DNA of 64,000 nt, from contig JALVUD010000044.1 in the NCBI GenBank assembly GCA_027035765.1, positions 62,001 through 126,000 of the forward strand. Direction: 5' to 3'. The number at the start of each line of letters is the position of its first letter. Positions within the stretch are counted from its first letter, which is position 1. A model generated the notes under the pieces. That model ran no database searches and was not told where the DNA came from. It worked only from the letters and a program-made list of their open reading frames with translations. Source of the DNA: Campylobacteraceae bacterium. GTDB lineage: Bacteria; Campylobacterota; Campylobacteria; Campylobacterales; Sulfurovaceae. The position numbers and the translations under genes are program-made. This document shows positions 50,822 to 59,893 of this stretch, piece after piece.

Positions 50822-53570
50822 TCAGAACCTCGGCGCAGCGCTCGCACAACGCGCCCTCTTCCTCGGCGGTGTAGCGCCAGCAGCGGGGGCATTTGTGGGC
50901 GGTGGCGCGGTGGATGGTGAAGCGCAGGTCGTCCACGCTGAAGCTGCCCAGCTCTTCGCCTTCGCTTTCACTCTTCAGAGCGCTGACGACGAACCAATCC
51001 TCCAGATCCTTGGGATCCTTCATGGGGAGCATCTCCACCGGGCCGGCGATCTCCAGCTCCAGGGTCGATTTGATGAGCTTCTCTTTTTTGAGCCGGTCCA
51101 CCTCTTCGGAGAAGGCTTCACGGGCGGCACCCAACAGCGCATCGTCGAAGGGCATCGCCACCTCGGGCAGGGGCTCGTAGAGCATCTCGAAGACATCGCC
51201 CCACTCTCCTTTGACCACGGCAGGCGCATAGTCGAGCACCTCGTCGGCGGTATAGGTGAGCGTGGGAGCCACCAGGGCCAGCATGTTGCGGGCGATCATC
51301 GCCATGGCCGTCTGGGCACCCCGGCGGGTGGGAGCGTCGGGAGCGTCGCAGTAAAGGCGATCCTTGCAAATATCCATGTAGATGCCGCTGAGCTCATTGG
51401 TGAGGAAGTGGTTGAGCCGGGCGAAACCGCGGGCGAACTCATAGTCGTCGAAAGAGGCTTTCACTGAAGCGAAGACCTCTCCCGCCTCGGCCAGGATCCA
51501 GCGGTCCAGCTCGCCCAGCTCCTCCAGAGGCCGCAGGGCCTCCAGATCGTTGACGTTGGCCAGGAGGAAGCGGAAGGTGTTGCGGATCTTGCGGTACTGC
51601 TCCGCCGTCTGCTTGAGGATGCCGTCGCTGATCTTCAGATCGCTCTGATAGTCGCTCAGCGCCACCCAGAGGCGCAGGATCTCCGAACCGAACTGCTGGG
51701 TGACCTTCTGGGGAGCGACCACGTTGCCGCGGGATTTGGACATCTTCTCCCCCTTCTCGTCGACGGTGAAACCGTGGGTGAGGATGGAGCGGTAGGGGGG
51801 ATGGAAGTTGATGGCGGAGCTGAGCAGCAGGGAGCTCTGGAACCATCCCCGGTGCTGGTCACTTCCCTCCAGATACATATCAGCGGGGAACTCTCCGGCG
51901 TCGTAGTTGCGGGATTTGAGAACCGCGTTCCATGTCGAGCCGCTGTCGAACCAGACGTCGAGGATATCATTGACCTTCTCCAGCTCTTCGGGCTTGTAAC
52001 CGCTGCCGGGGTAGAGAAGTTCGGCGATGGGACGGTCGTACCAGGCGTCACACCCCTCGTGCTCGAAGATGGCGGCGACGAAGTTGAGGACCTTCTCGTC
52101 CAGGATCACCTCTTTGGTCTTTTTGACCCGGAAAAAGGCGATGGGCACCCCCCAGGTGCGCTGCCGGGAGATACACCAGTCGGGACGCCCCTCCACCATG
52201 GAGCGCAGGCGGTTGCGGCCCCAGTCGGGGTAGAAGGTGGTCTCGTTGATCCCCTTCAGCGCCAGGCCCCGCAGCGTCTCTTCGGCCGCCTCGGGTTTTT
52301 CGTCCACGGCGATGAACCACTGCTTGGTCGCCCGGTAGATCACCGGTTTTTTGGTCCGCCAGCAGTGGGGATAGGAGTGGGTGAAGCGGCTGACTTTGAG
52401 GAGGGAATCCCCCAGGAGTTTCAGAATCTCTTCGTTGGCCTCGAAGACATGCATCCCCACGAAGCGCTCCGGCTCGGGCAGGAGCTGATGGCCGATGACG
52501 CTCTCGTCGTAGCGCCCTTTGTCGTCGACGGGCATCAGGACTTCCAGACCGTATCGGAGCGCGGCAAAGTAGTCCTCTTCTCCGTGGCCGGGGGCGGTAT
52601 GCACCGCCCCGGTTCCGCCGTCGAGCTCGACGTGCTCTCCCAGGATGATATGGGAGCTGCGGCCGTTGAGGGGATTGATGGCCAGTTTGTTCTCCAGCTC
52701 CTTGGCGGCGAATTTACGTACCGCATGGCCCGAAACCACCCCCTCCTCGATCAGGGCGTCGTAGCGGCTCTCGGCCACGATATAGCCGTCGTCGGTGAGG
52801 ACATAGGTCTCGTCGGGGTTAAGGGCGATACCGGTGTTGGCCGGCAGGGTCCAGGGGGTGGTGGTCCAGATGACGATCGCCGCTTTGCCGTGAAGATCCA
52901 GCTCCTCCTTGGCCTTGTCGGAGAGTTCGAAGGCGACATAGATGGAGTAGTCCTCTTTGTCCTGATACTCCACTTCGGCATCCGCCAGAGCACTCTCGGC
53001 GGCCCAGGACCAGTAGACCGGTTTGTTCCGCTCTACCAGCAATCCCTTTTTGGCCACCTCGCAGAGGGTCCGGTAGATATTGGCTTCGAATTTGAAGTCC
53101 ATGGTCACATAGGGGTTCTCCCAGTCGCCGATGACCCCCAGGGACTGAAAGCCCTCTTTCTGGATGGCGATGTACTTACTCGCATGCTCCCGGCAGAGCG
53201 CCCGGAACTCGCTGACGGGCATGGCGTCTTTTTTCGCCTTGCCGATGCGCTCCTCGACCTTCTGCTCGATGGGCAGGCCGTGGCAGTCCCAGCCCGGCGT
53301 GTAGCGGACCGCTTTGCCCTGAAAGTAGTGGTGTTTGACGATGATGTCTTTGAGGATCTTGTTGAGAGCATGACCGATGTGGATCTCACCGTTGGCGTAG
53401 GGAGGGCCGTCATGGAGGGTGAACATCTCACAGCCCCGGCGCTGGGCCTTCATCCGCTCGTAGGCCCCCTGGCTGAACCATTTCCGGTAGCGCTCAGGCT
53501 CATTCTTGGGCAGATTCCCCCGCATCGGGAAATCGGTCTTGGGCAGTAGCAGCGTCTCTTTGTAATCCAT
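50814..53570 (-). CDS. ileS: Isoleucyl-tRNA synthetase
   Basis: 918 residues. Class I synthetase with HIGH motif ([11 protein letters not shown]), CP1 editing domain ([20 protein letters not shown]), KMSKS loop ([11 protein letters not shown]) and C-terminal zinc finger CPRCW..CERC. Bacterial type 1 enzyme. Preceded by a divergent promoter shared with cinA. Confidence 0.97.
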   Translation of the reverse strand: MDYKETLLLPKTDFPMRGNLPKNEPERYRKWFSQGAYERMKAQRRGCEMFTLHDGPPYANGEIHIGHALNKILKDIIVKHHYFQGKAVRYTPGWDCHGLPIEQKVEERIGKAKKDAMPVSEFRALCREHASKYIAIQKEGFQSLGVIGDWENPYVTMDFKFEANIYRTLCEVAKKGLLVERNKPVYWSWAAESALADAEVEYQDKEDYSIYVAFELSDKAKEELDLHGKAAIVIWTTTPWTLPANTGIALNPDETYVLTDDGYIVAESRYDALIEEGVVSGHAVRKFAAKELENKLAINPLNGRSSHIILGEHVELDGGTGAVHTAPGHGEEDYFAALRYGLEVLMPVDDKGRYDESVIGHQLLPEPERFVGMHVFEANEEILKLLGDSLLKVSRFTHSYPHCWRTKKPVIYRATKQWFIAVDEKPEAAEETLRGLALKGINETTFYPDWGRNRLRSMVEGRPDWCISRQRTWGVPIAFFRVKKTKEVILDEKVLNFVAAIFEHEGCDAWYDRPIAELLYPGSGYKPEELEKVNDILDVWFDSGSTWNAVLKSRNYDAGEFPADMYLEGSDQHRGWFQSSLLLSSAINFHPPYRSILTHGFTVDEKGEKMSKSRGNVVAPQKVTQQFGSEILRLWVALSDYQSDLKISDGILKQTAEQYRKIRNTFRFLLANVNDLEALRPLEELGELDRWILAEAGEVFASVKASFDDYEFARGFARLNHFLTNELSGIYMDICKDRLYCDAPDAPTRRGAQTAMAMIARNMLALVAPTLTYTADEVLDYAPAVVKGEWGDVFEMLYEPLPEVAMPFDDALLGAAREAFSEEVDRLKKEKLIKSTLELEIAGPVEMLPMKDPKDLEDWFVVSALKSESEGEELGSFSVDDLRFTIHRATAHKCPRCWRYTAEEEGALCERCAEVLNA

Positions 53571-53606
53571 CTGAATCCGTCCTTCGCGATAGTGGAAATT
53601 GGGGGG

Positions 53607-53642
53607 ATTATATCTTAAAGAGGGTTATGGATTCGTTATAAT
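53607..53642. promoter_or_regulatory. Divergent promoters of ileS and cinA
   Basis: TATAAT on the minus strand at 53612-53607 (for ileS) and on the plus strand at 53637-53642 (for cinA). No consensus -35 boxes, as usual in this phylum. Confidence 0.55.
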
Positions 53643-53677
53643 CATCTTATAGCCCTCATTACTCGAAGGAGTTGGCG

Positions 53678-54787
53678 ATGACTCAATCACTGGAACTGAT
53701 CTGCCTGGGTGTCGAAAGCTATGCACATCCCGTTCTCACTCCCTATCTGCTGCGGGAGATCGGGAAACTGGGCCGACGGATCGCTTCGATACAGCGGCTC
53801 CATACCCTCGATCCGGAGATTCCGATCCGGCTTCGGCAACTGCTGGAAGAGGGTTCCGGCCCCTGTCTGATAGCCGCGGACCGGGACCATTTCCCCCTGG
53901 TCGGACGAATTCTCGCTACCCTCAAAGGCGAAGCGATGATCCTTTCGGAGACGGGAACGCTCATTCCTGCTGATGCGAGAGAGGCTCGCCGGGACAGCTA
54001 TCTTTTTCGCTTCGGAGAGCGGCTGATCAATGTTATCCGTGTCGAACCCGGTCGCAAGCTTCCCGAACTCCTCCTGGACCCGGAATCCCGGAAAACCTGG
54101 CAGATCTTTCCGGAAACGCCCGAGGAGCTCGAAGCGCTCCGGCGTCTGGAGCTGGAGATAGCCGATTCGCTGGATCTGACGGAGATCCTCCCCGGCTGGA
54201 TACGAGTCACAAGCTACCGCAGTACCTCCCCCACATCACTCACGTCGGAGAGACTGCGTCAGGTGACACCACGGATCATTCCCGGCGACTCCCTCGTCGA
54301 ATTCCTCATCGGTTACCTGGCGGCCGTCGGGAAACATATTACCTTCGCCGAAAGCTGCACCGGAGGGCTCCTGGCCGCCACCTTTACCTCCCAGCCGGGT
54401 GCCTCAGACATCTTGGAGGGATCCTACGTCACTTATGCCAACCGGATCAAGTCGGGCTGGCTCGGCGTGCGGGAGGAGACACTGCGAGAATATGGAGCGG
54501 TCAGCCGGGAGTGCGTCCTGGAGATGGCCGCCGGGGCCCAACGCAATCTCCCCGCCGATATCGCCATCGCTGTCAGCGGCATCGCCGGTCCCACCGGGGC
54601 AGTGCCGGGCAAGCCTGTCGGCACCGTCTATCTCTGCCTGCGCAACGGCGATTCGGTACGAACGGAGCGTCTGCAGCTCCACGGAGACCGCAATGCCGTC
54701 CAGAAACAGACCGTCCTCTACGCCCTCAAATTCCTGGTCGAAAGTGAAAAAGAGAAAATTTTCAAATTTTTCTCGGAAAACTCTTGA
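53678..54787 (+). CDS. CinA-like protein with PncC amidase domain
   Basis: 369 residues from ATG 53678 (GAAGGAG upstream). The C-terminal domain (from about 210) has FAESCTGGLLAATFTSQPGA and VAVSGIAGPTGAVPGKPVGT of nicotinamide-nucleotide amidases. The N-terminal half should be a molybdopterin-binding-like ADP-ribose pyrophosphatase, but its usual G-D/E signature is altered (LICLGVESYAHPVL), so it may have lost that activity. Stop codon overlaps the -35 box of the tRNA promoter. Confidence 0.87.
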   Translation: MTQSLELICLGVESYAHPVLTPYLLREIGKLGRRIASIQRLHTLDPEIPIRLRQLLEEGSGPCLIAADRDHFPLVGRILATLKGEAMILSETGTLIPADAREARRDSYLFRFGERLINVIRVEPGRKLPELLLDPESRKTWQIFPETPEELEALRRLELEIADSLDLTEILPGWIRVTSYRSTSPTSLTSERLRQVTPRIIPGDSLVEFLIGYLAAVGKHITFAESCTGGLLAATFTSQPGASDILEGSYVTYANRIKSGWLGVREETLREYGAVSRECVLEMAAGAQRNLPADIAIAVSGIAGPTGAVPGKPVGTVYLCLRNGDSVRTERLQLHGDRNAVQKQTVLYALKFLVESEKEKIFKFFSENS

Positions 54788-54812
54788 CAGGGCTTTTTTT
54801 CTGGGCTATAAT
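54784..54812 (+). promoter_or_regulatory. Consensus sigma70 promoter of the tRNA cluster
   Basis: TTGACA (54784-54789), 17-base spacer, TATAAT (54807-54812): a perfect consensus, 37 bases before the first tRNA. The -35 box overlaps the cinA stop. Confidence 0.8.
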
Positions 54813-54848
54813 TCTGCCCACTTAAAGCCACAGAGGCTTTTTGTTGCC

Positions 54849-54924
54849 GACCCGTTAGCTCAGTTGGTAGAGCAACTCCCTTTTAAGGAGTGGGCCCTTG
54901 GTTCGAATCCAAGACGGGTCACCA
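54849..54924 (+). tRNA. tRNA-Lys (TTT anticodon)
   Basis: Acceptor GACCCGT/ACGGGTC, anticodon loop CTTTTAA between ACTCC and GGAGT, T-loop GGTTCGAATCC, encoded CCA. First of four tRNAs from one promoter. Confidence 0.95.
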
Positions 54925-54963
54925 CCAGATAGGTAATTTTTTTGATGACTGTTTGGACTAGAT

Positions 54964-55039
54964 GACCCTTTCATCTAGTGGCCAAGGATGCTGTGTTTTC
55001 CGCACAGACACAGAGGTTCAAATCCTCTAAGGGTCGCCA
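54964..55039 (+). tRNA. tRNA-Glu (TTC anticodon)
   Basis: Acceptor GACCCTT/AAGGGTC, anticodon stem CTGTG/CACAG with loop TTTTCCG, T-loop GGTTCAAATCC, encoded CCA. Confidence 0.92.
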
Positions 55040-55059
55040 AATTCGATAAGTTGCCTGTC

Positions 55060-55135
55060 GGTCGCTTAGCTCAGTTGGTAGAGCGCCACCCTTACAAGGT
55101 GGATGCCAGTGGTTCGAGCCCACTAGCGACCACCA
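55060..55135 (+). tRNA. tRNA-Val (TAC anticodon)
   Basis: Acceptor GGTCGCT/AGCGACC, anticodon stem CCACC/GGTGG with loop CTTACAA, T-loop GGTTCGAGCCC, encoded CCA. Confidence 0.95.
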
Positions 55136-55145
55136 CGGAAATCAT

Positions 55146-55222
55146 GCGGCGGTAGTTCAGTCGGTTAGAATACCTGCCTGTCACGCAGGGGGTCGCGAGT
55201 TCGAGTCTCGTCCGCCGCGCCA
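55146..55222 (+). tRNA. tRNA-Asp (GTC anticodon)
   Basis: Acceptor GCGGCGG/CCGCCGC, anticodon stem CCTGC/GCAGG with loop CTGTCAC, T-loop AGTTCGAGTCT, encoded CCA. Confidence 0.95.
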
Positions 55223-55247
55223 CGATTCATTTTTCTCCTTTTGATTG

Positions 55248-55319
55248 ATTTATTTTATAGTGATTCCTCCTCCTTTATGTCGAACTATAAAATAGTTTAG
55301 GGGCCTCTACCTAGGCCCC
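55248..55319 (+). terminator. Two stem-loops after the tRNA cluster
   Basis: TATTTTATAGT (about 55250-55260) pairs with ACTATAAAATA (about 55285-55295); GGGGCCT (55300-55306) pairs with AGGCCCC (55313-55319). No clear T-tract, but they end the tRNA transcription unit. Confidence 0.4.
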
Positions 55320-55389
55320 GCTTTCCCTCCAATTCGCTATAATCCCTTTCATCATTCATAATTAAACCCTCTGAAAAACATGCAAGAGA

Positions 55390-55474
55390 GGTTTTACTCG
55401 ATGGCGACAAAGGAGCGCTCAACCCGTGAAACGGGCGCTTGCGTTCGCGACTGCCAGAGCTATCGAGTAAAACC
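55390..55474 (+). ncRNA. Nested stem-loop in the znuA leader (candidate cis-regulatory RNA)
   Basis: Outer stem of 13 perfect pairs, GGTTTTACTCGAT (55390-55402) with ATCGAGTAAAACC (55462-55474), enclosing GGC/GCC, an inner hairpin AGCGC..CCCGT-GAA-ACGGGCGCT and a small GCGTTCGC turn. It ends 45 bases before the znuA ATG. May be a metal-responsive leader, a processed small RNA, or a mobile palindrome. Confidence 0.45.
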
Positions 55475-55519
55475 GACATTTTCTCAGAGAAGTCAATATA
55501 TCTATTGCAAGGATACGCT

Positions 55520-56404
55520 ATGAAACTGCGTTTCGTTTTTTTCTCACTCCTATTGATACTCTTGCAAGCCCAGGCGAAACTCAATATCATTGTCAGCATT
55601 CCCCCCGAAAAATATTTTGTAGAACAGATCGCAAAAGATCATGCCCAAGTCACCGTCATGGTCCCACCAGGCAGTTCCCCCCATACCTATGAGCCCAAAG
55701 CCTCCCAGATGCGTGCCGTCGGCGATGCTGATCTCTATTTTGCGATCGGAGTAGAGTTCGAGCGGGCCTGGCTGCCGCGCTTTCGTTCCCAAAATCCGAA
55801 CCTGACTATCGTAGATCTCTCCCGGGCCGTCCAAAAAATCCCCATGACGGGAGGGCACGAGAAACACGGAGAGCAACATACATCCGGGGATGAACATGGT
55901 CATGAAGAGCATGGACTCGATCCCCATATCTGGCTCTCGGTACGCAATGTGCGGAAGATGGCTCCCTTGATCGAAAAGACCCTGGAGTCCAAAGATCCCG
56001 CCCACGCGGCGGAGTACCGGAAAAATCTGGCCGATTTCGACAAGAGCCTCCAGACGCTAGATCAGCAGATTCAAAAGATACTCTCTCCCCTTCCCAAAGG
56101 AAGTGCTTTTATGGTAATGCACCCCTCCTGGGGCTATTTCGCCCGGGACTACGGCCTGCGGCAGATGCCGGTGGAGATCGAGGGCAAAGCCCCTAAACCG
56201 CGACAGCTTATGCAGCTCATTGACGCAGCTAAAAAGGCGAAAATCCGGGCGATCTTCGTCCAGCCGGAGTTTTCCGACAAAAGTGCCCGGCTGCTGGCGG
56301 AAGAGCTGAGAGTTCCCGTGCTGAAAATCTCTCCCCTGGCGGAGAACTGGAGCGACACCCTGCTCCGTCTCAGCCGTGCACTGGCAGGAGAGCAACGTCC
56401 GTGA
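55520..56404 (+). CDS. znuA: Zinc ABC transporter periplasmic binding protein
   Basis: 294 residues from ATG 55520. Signal peptide (FVFFSLLLILLQAQA). Cluster A-I metal-binding lipocalin-like fold with metal histidines in PGSSPHTYEPK, LDPHIWLS and VMHPSWGYF, and a His-rich loop (GGHEKHGEQH, GHEEHG) typical of zinc rather than manganese binders. Overlaps znuC by 4 bases. Confidence 0.93.
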   Translation: MKLRFVFFSLLLILLQAQAKLNIIVSIPPEKYFVEQIAKDHAQVTVMVPPGSSPHTYEPKASQMRAVGDADLYFAIGVEFERAWLPRFRSQNPNLTIVDLSRAVQKIPMTGGHEKHGEQHTSGDEHGHEEHGLDPHIWLSVRNVRKMAPLIEKTLESKDPAHAAEYRKNLADFDKSLQTLDQQIQKILSPLPKGSAFMVMHPSWGYFARDYGLRQMPVEIEGKAPKPRQLMQLIDAAKKAKIRAIFVQPEFSDKSARLLAEELRVPVLKISPLAENWSDTLLRLSRALAGEQRP

Positions 56405-57204
56405 ATGTTCTGCGTGTCGAAAACCTCCGCTTTGCCTACGATCGGGAGCCGGTCCTGCAGGGCGTCAATCTCGAGGTCGATGAGCACGAATTTGTCGCAG
56501 TCATCGGCCCCAACGGCGGCGGTAAATCGACGCTGCTGAAGCTCATTATGGGTGAGCTTCTCCCCGACGAAGGCACGATCACCGTCCTGGGGAAATCCCC
56601 CCGACAGGCGCGCGAAGAGATCGGTTACGTTCCGCAAAATACCAATGTCAATCTCGATTTTCCCATCCGCGTCCTGGACGTGGTGATGATGGGCAACCCC
56701 AAACAGCACCTGGAAGCCGCCAACTGGTGGGAACGTCTCTTTCCCGTGCGTTACAACAGCCTCGAGAAACGCTGCGCCTACACCACCCTGCAAAAAGTAG
56801 GGATGGAGGCTTATCTGGATCGACGCATCGGTGAGCTCTCGGGAGGACAGCGGCAGCGGGTGATGATCGCCCGGGCCCTCTGTGCCCACCCCAGGCTCCT
56901 GATCCTGGACGAACCCACCTCCAGCATCGACGTTGAGGGCCAGAAACAGATCTACGCCCTGCTCAAGGAGCTGAGCCGGGATCTGACGGTCCTGGTGGTC
57001 AGCCACGATCTCTCGGTCATCACCGAATATGCCGACAAAGCGGTCTATGTCAACCGCAGCAGCTACACCCACGACCTGCGCCGCTCCCCCATTCACCTAC
57101 AGCAACCCGAAGGAGAACATTTCTGCGAAATCGAACTGATGCAGATGCTGGCAGAGAAGACCTGCGACTGTGAACATCACGCCGGCAAGAAGGAGGAGTC
57201 ATAA
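56401..57204 (+). CDS. znuC: Zinc ABC transporter ATP-binding protein
   Basis: 267 residues, GTG start in the znuA stop (GTGA). Walker A GPNGGGKSTLLK, signature LSGGQRQRVMIARAL, Walker B LLILDEPTSSID. A C-terminal extension has C/H residues (FCEIELMQMLAEKTCDCEHH) that could sense metal. Confidence 0.94.
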   Translation: MNVLRVENLRFAYDREPVLQGVNLEVDEHEFVAVIGPNGGGKSTLLKLIMGELLPDEGTITVLGKSPRQAREEIGYVPQNTNVNLDFPIRVLDVVMMGNPKQHLEAANWWERLFPVRYNSLEKRCAYTTLQKVGMEAYLDRRIGELSGGQRQRVMIARALCAHPRLLILDEPTSSIDVEGQKQIYALLKELSRDLTVLVVSHDLSVITEYADKAVYVNRSSYTHDLRRSPIHLQQPEGEHFCEIELMQMLAEKTCDCEHHAGKKEES

Positions 57205-58019
57205 TGGAGATCCTGCACTACACCTTTATGCAGAACGCCCTCATCGCCGGAATCCTGGTAAGTCTGGCCGCCGGGATCATCGGTTCGCTGATCGTGGTCA
57301 ACCGTCTGGTCTTTCTCACCGGCGGGGTGGCCCACAGCTCCTACGGCGGCATCGGAATGGCGATCTACTTCGGACTTCCCATCTTTCTGGGAGCTTCCCT
57401 CTTTACCGTAGCGACCGCCCTGCTGCTAGCCTGGCTCACCTTCAAAAAACGCCACCTGAGTGATACCTACATCGGTCTGATCTGGGCCGTAGGCATGGCG
57501 ATCGGGGTGATCTTCGTCGATCTGACACCGGGGTACAATACCGATCTGATGAGCTATCTCTTCGGCTCGATCCTGGCGGTACAGCACAGTGATCTCTGGT
57601 TTATGGGGGCGTTGCTGGCGATGGTGCTTTTTGCGGTTCACCACTGGTACCGGGAGTTTCTGGCCATCAGCTACGACAGCGACTACGCCGCTTTGCGGGG
57701 AATCCCCACCGGGCGCTTTTATACCCTGCTGCTGATCCTCTCGGCCCTGACCGTGGTCATCGCCATCAAGGTCGTGGGGCTTATCCTCGTGCTCGCCCTG
57801 ATGACCATCCCGACCCATATCGCCTCCCACCGCAGCAGCACTCTCTACGGGATGATGATGCTCTCGGCCCTCCTGGCGGCACTCTTCACTCTCATCGGTC
57901 TCTGGCTCAGCTACCGCTACGACCTTACCTCCGGTGCCTGCATCATCTTGGCCGCCGCTACGGGGCTGATTATGGAGAGCCTCTGGCGATGGCTCCGCAG
58001 CCGACAGATCCGCAACTGA
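57204..58019 (+). CDS. znuB: Zinc ABC transporter permease
   Basis: 271 residues, ATG overlapping the znuC stop by one base. ABC-3 family with about seven helices (FMQNALIAGILVSLAAGIIG, GGVAHSSYGGIGMAIYFGLP, VVGLILVLALMTIPTHIA). Completes the importer. Last gene of the operon. Confidence 0.94.
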   Translation: MEILHYTFMQNALIAGILVSLAAGIIGSLIVVNRLVFLTGGVAHSSYGGIGMAIYFGLPIFLGASLFTVATALLLAWLTFKKRHLSDTYIGLIWAVGMAIGVIFVDLTPGYNTDLMSYLFGSILAVQHSDLWFMGALLAMVLFAVHHWYREFLAISYDSDYAALRGIPTGRFYTLLLILSALTVVIAIKVVGLILVLALMTIPTHIASHRSSTLYGMMMLSALLAALFTLIGLWLSYRYDLTSGACIILAAATGLIMESLWRWLRSRQIRN

Positions 58020-58328
58020 GACAGATCAAGACCGGGAAGACCGGAATGTGCTACACTTTCCACCGAAACATCATCCGTAAAACCGATCGAGCCCTGTCAA
58101 AGCCTGAAAGTCGGTGCTGCATCATTCTGAACGTGATGAGGATCCAGAGATTGAGTAGTGTATGAAACCCTAGACCCCGGATCAGGTCCGGGGTGACGAA
58201 ACCCCAGTCATCCTGAGCTTGACTCAGGATCCACGGTATCAAAGGTCTTCAAACCCCTGGATTCCAAATCAGGTCCGGTACGATATAAAGCATTAATTGA
58301 AAACAAGTCCAAATTTGAAGGAGTCTTT
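58020..58328. other. 309-base gap carrying REP-like repeats
   Basis: No gene. After a unique stretch to about 58120, it holds CATTCTGAACGTGATGAGGA and the REP-like cluster 58172-58278; the last 40 bases form the AT-rich promoter and AAGGAG site of the gene at 58329. Confidence 0.7.
58172..58278. repeat. REP-like palindrome cluster
   Basis: CCCCGGATCAGGTCCGGGG (58175-58193) with GTGACGAAAC, then GTCATCCTGAGCTTGACTCA with GGATCCACGG to 58236, then CCTGGATTCCAAATCAGGTC. Same type as 8476-8558; widespread bacterial REP elements of this kind depend on a RAYT transposase, absent from this window. Confidence 0.75.
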
Positions 58329-58688
58329 ATGTCCCAAACATCCGATCCCGTTCCCGGCGGCAGTCTGCTGACCATCAGCGCCGAGATCGTCTCACTCGAA
58401 CCCGAGGGGTTTATCATCAAAGTCCACAACGACGAAACAAACGAGACCTTTGAAGCTCAAAGCGTCCGGGAGTACGCCGAATATCTGGTCCAGAGCGTCA
58501 ACCGCTCCGCCCGGGACAATTTCGTCGCCCAGTGGCTCCCCTCCCCCAACGCCCGCCGCTACGATATCGACCTCATCGGCATGCAACTGGGGATGATGCA
58601 GGAGTGGATGGAGAAGGAACTGGCGGAGGTGGAGGATGACGGCGGCCTCGCCGAAGCGATGCAGGCCCAGAAGGAAGAGAAGGCCTAA
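58329..58688 (+). CDS. Small conserved-looking cytosolic protein, function unknown
   Basis: 119 residues, ATG 58329 with GAAGGAG upstream. N-terminal beta-rich part (LLTISAEIVSLEPEGFIIKV), then an amphipathic helical part (FEAQSVREYAEYLVQSVNRS) and an acidic helical tail (ELAEVEDDGGLAEAMQAQKE). No signal or membrane segment. Tail-to-tail with the M20 gene, overlapping by 4 bases. No family recognised. Confidence 0.7.
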   Translation: MSQTSDPVPGGSLLTISAEIVSLEPEGFIIKVHNDETNETFEAQSVREYAEYLVQSVNRSARDNFVAQWLPSPNARRYDIDLIGMQLGMMQEWMEKELAEVEDDGGLAEAMQAQKEEKA

Positions 58689-59863
58689 GCCCCAAGCTCC
58701 TCCCGAACCAGGCCCGTCCAGTAACAGACGCCGATTTCGATCAGGTCATCGTTGAAATCGTAACGGGAAGAGTGCAGCGGCACCGTATCCGCCTCGGGAT
58801 CGACCTTGCTGCCGAGCCAGACATAAGCCCCCGGAACCCGTTGGAGATAAAAACTGAAATCCTCCGAACCCATACTGGAAGGGAAAGTGCTTTTGATCTT
58901 TGCTTCACCTACACAGGCGACGGCAGCACGGTAGGACGCTTCGATATGGGTATTGACCGTCGGAGGATAGCGGTATTGATACTCCACCGCCGCTTCCGCT
59001 CCGAATCCCTGCGCCATAGCGGCAGAGAGCTCACGGATCCTGCGCTCCACTGTCTCCTGAACCTCCCGGCTGAAAGCGCGGACCGATCCTCCGATTTTGC
59101 AGGTTTCGGGAATGACGTTGAAGGCTACCCCGCCCTCGATGGTCGCTACGGTGATGACATGGGCGTGGGCCGGATCGATGGAGGTCGCGGAGATCTCCTT
59201 GATTCCCTGAACCAGATGGGAAGCCACCAGGATCGGATTGACGGCGTGGTGAGGCTGGGAACTGTGACCGGAACGTCCCTGCACAATCACTTCCCAGGTA
59301 TCGACCGACGTCATCACCGGCCCCTCTTTAATGAGAAAGGTTCCGAAAGGTTCGCTTGGGCGGGTATGGAGCCCGTAGATCCGCTCCATGGGAAAGCGAT
59401 CGAAGAGCCCGTCGTCGATCATCGCTTTGGCTCCCGCTCCCCCCTCTTCCGCCGGCTGAAAAACCAGCACTACTCTACCGTCGAAGGCCACCGAATCTTT
59501 CAAAACTTTCGCCGCCGCCAGCAACATGGTCACATGACCGTCGTGGCCGCAGGCGTGCATCACCCCTTCGTTGCGTGAAGCGTAGGGAAGCCCCGTCTCT
59601 TCGGGGATGGGCAGAGCATCCATATCCGCCCGGAGGCCGATACTCCGTCCGGCACTTCCTTTGTCGATCCAGGCGACGATCCCGGTCCCGCCGATTCCTT
59701 TTTCATAGGGAATCCCGTACCGCTCCAGCTCCCGACAGATCCGCGCCGCTGTCCGGTGCTCCTGATACCCCAGCTCCGGCATGCTGTGGAGTTCGTGCCG
59801 CAAGGCTTTGTAGTAGTCCAGATCCAGATCGATCTTTTGGGTCATCTTCACCTCATTTTTCAT
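58685..59863 (-). CDS. M20-family amidohydrolase (hippurate/N-acyl-amino-acid hydrolase type)
   Basis: 392 residues from ATG 59863. Metal-site motifs HACGHDGHVTM, FQPAEEGGAGAKAMI, the dimerisation insert after 180, and SMGSEDFSFYLQRVPGAY. Removes acyl groups from amino acids or related amides in the cytosol. Starts 31 bases after the PBP gene end; may be co-transcribed. Confidence 0.92.
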   Translation of the reverse strand: MKNEVKMTQKIDLDLDYYKALRHELHSMPELGYQEHRTAARICRELERYGIPYEKGIGGTGIVAWIDKGSAGRSIGLRADMDALPIPEETGLPYASRNEGVMHACGHDGHVTMLLAAAKVLKDSVAFDGRVVLVFQPAEEGGAGAKAMIDDGLFDRFPMERIYGLHTRPSEPFGTFLIKEGPVMTSVDTWEVIVQGRSGHSSQPHHAVNPILVASHLVQGIKEISATSIDPAHAHVITVATIEGGVAFNVIPETCKIGGSVRAFSREVQETVERRIRELSAAMAQGFGAEAAVEYQYRYPPTVNTHIEASYRAAVACVGEAKIKSTFPSSMGSEDFSFYLQRVPGAYVWLGSKVDPEADTVPLHSSRYDFNDDLIEIGVCYWTGLVREELGA

Positions 59864-59893
59864 TGATTCTCTCCGCCCAAGTTATGGTGATCA

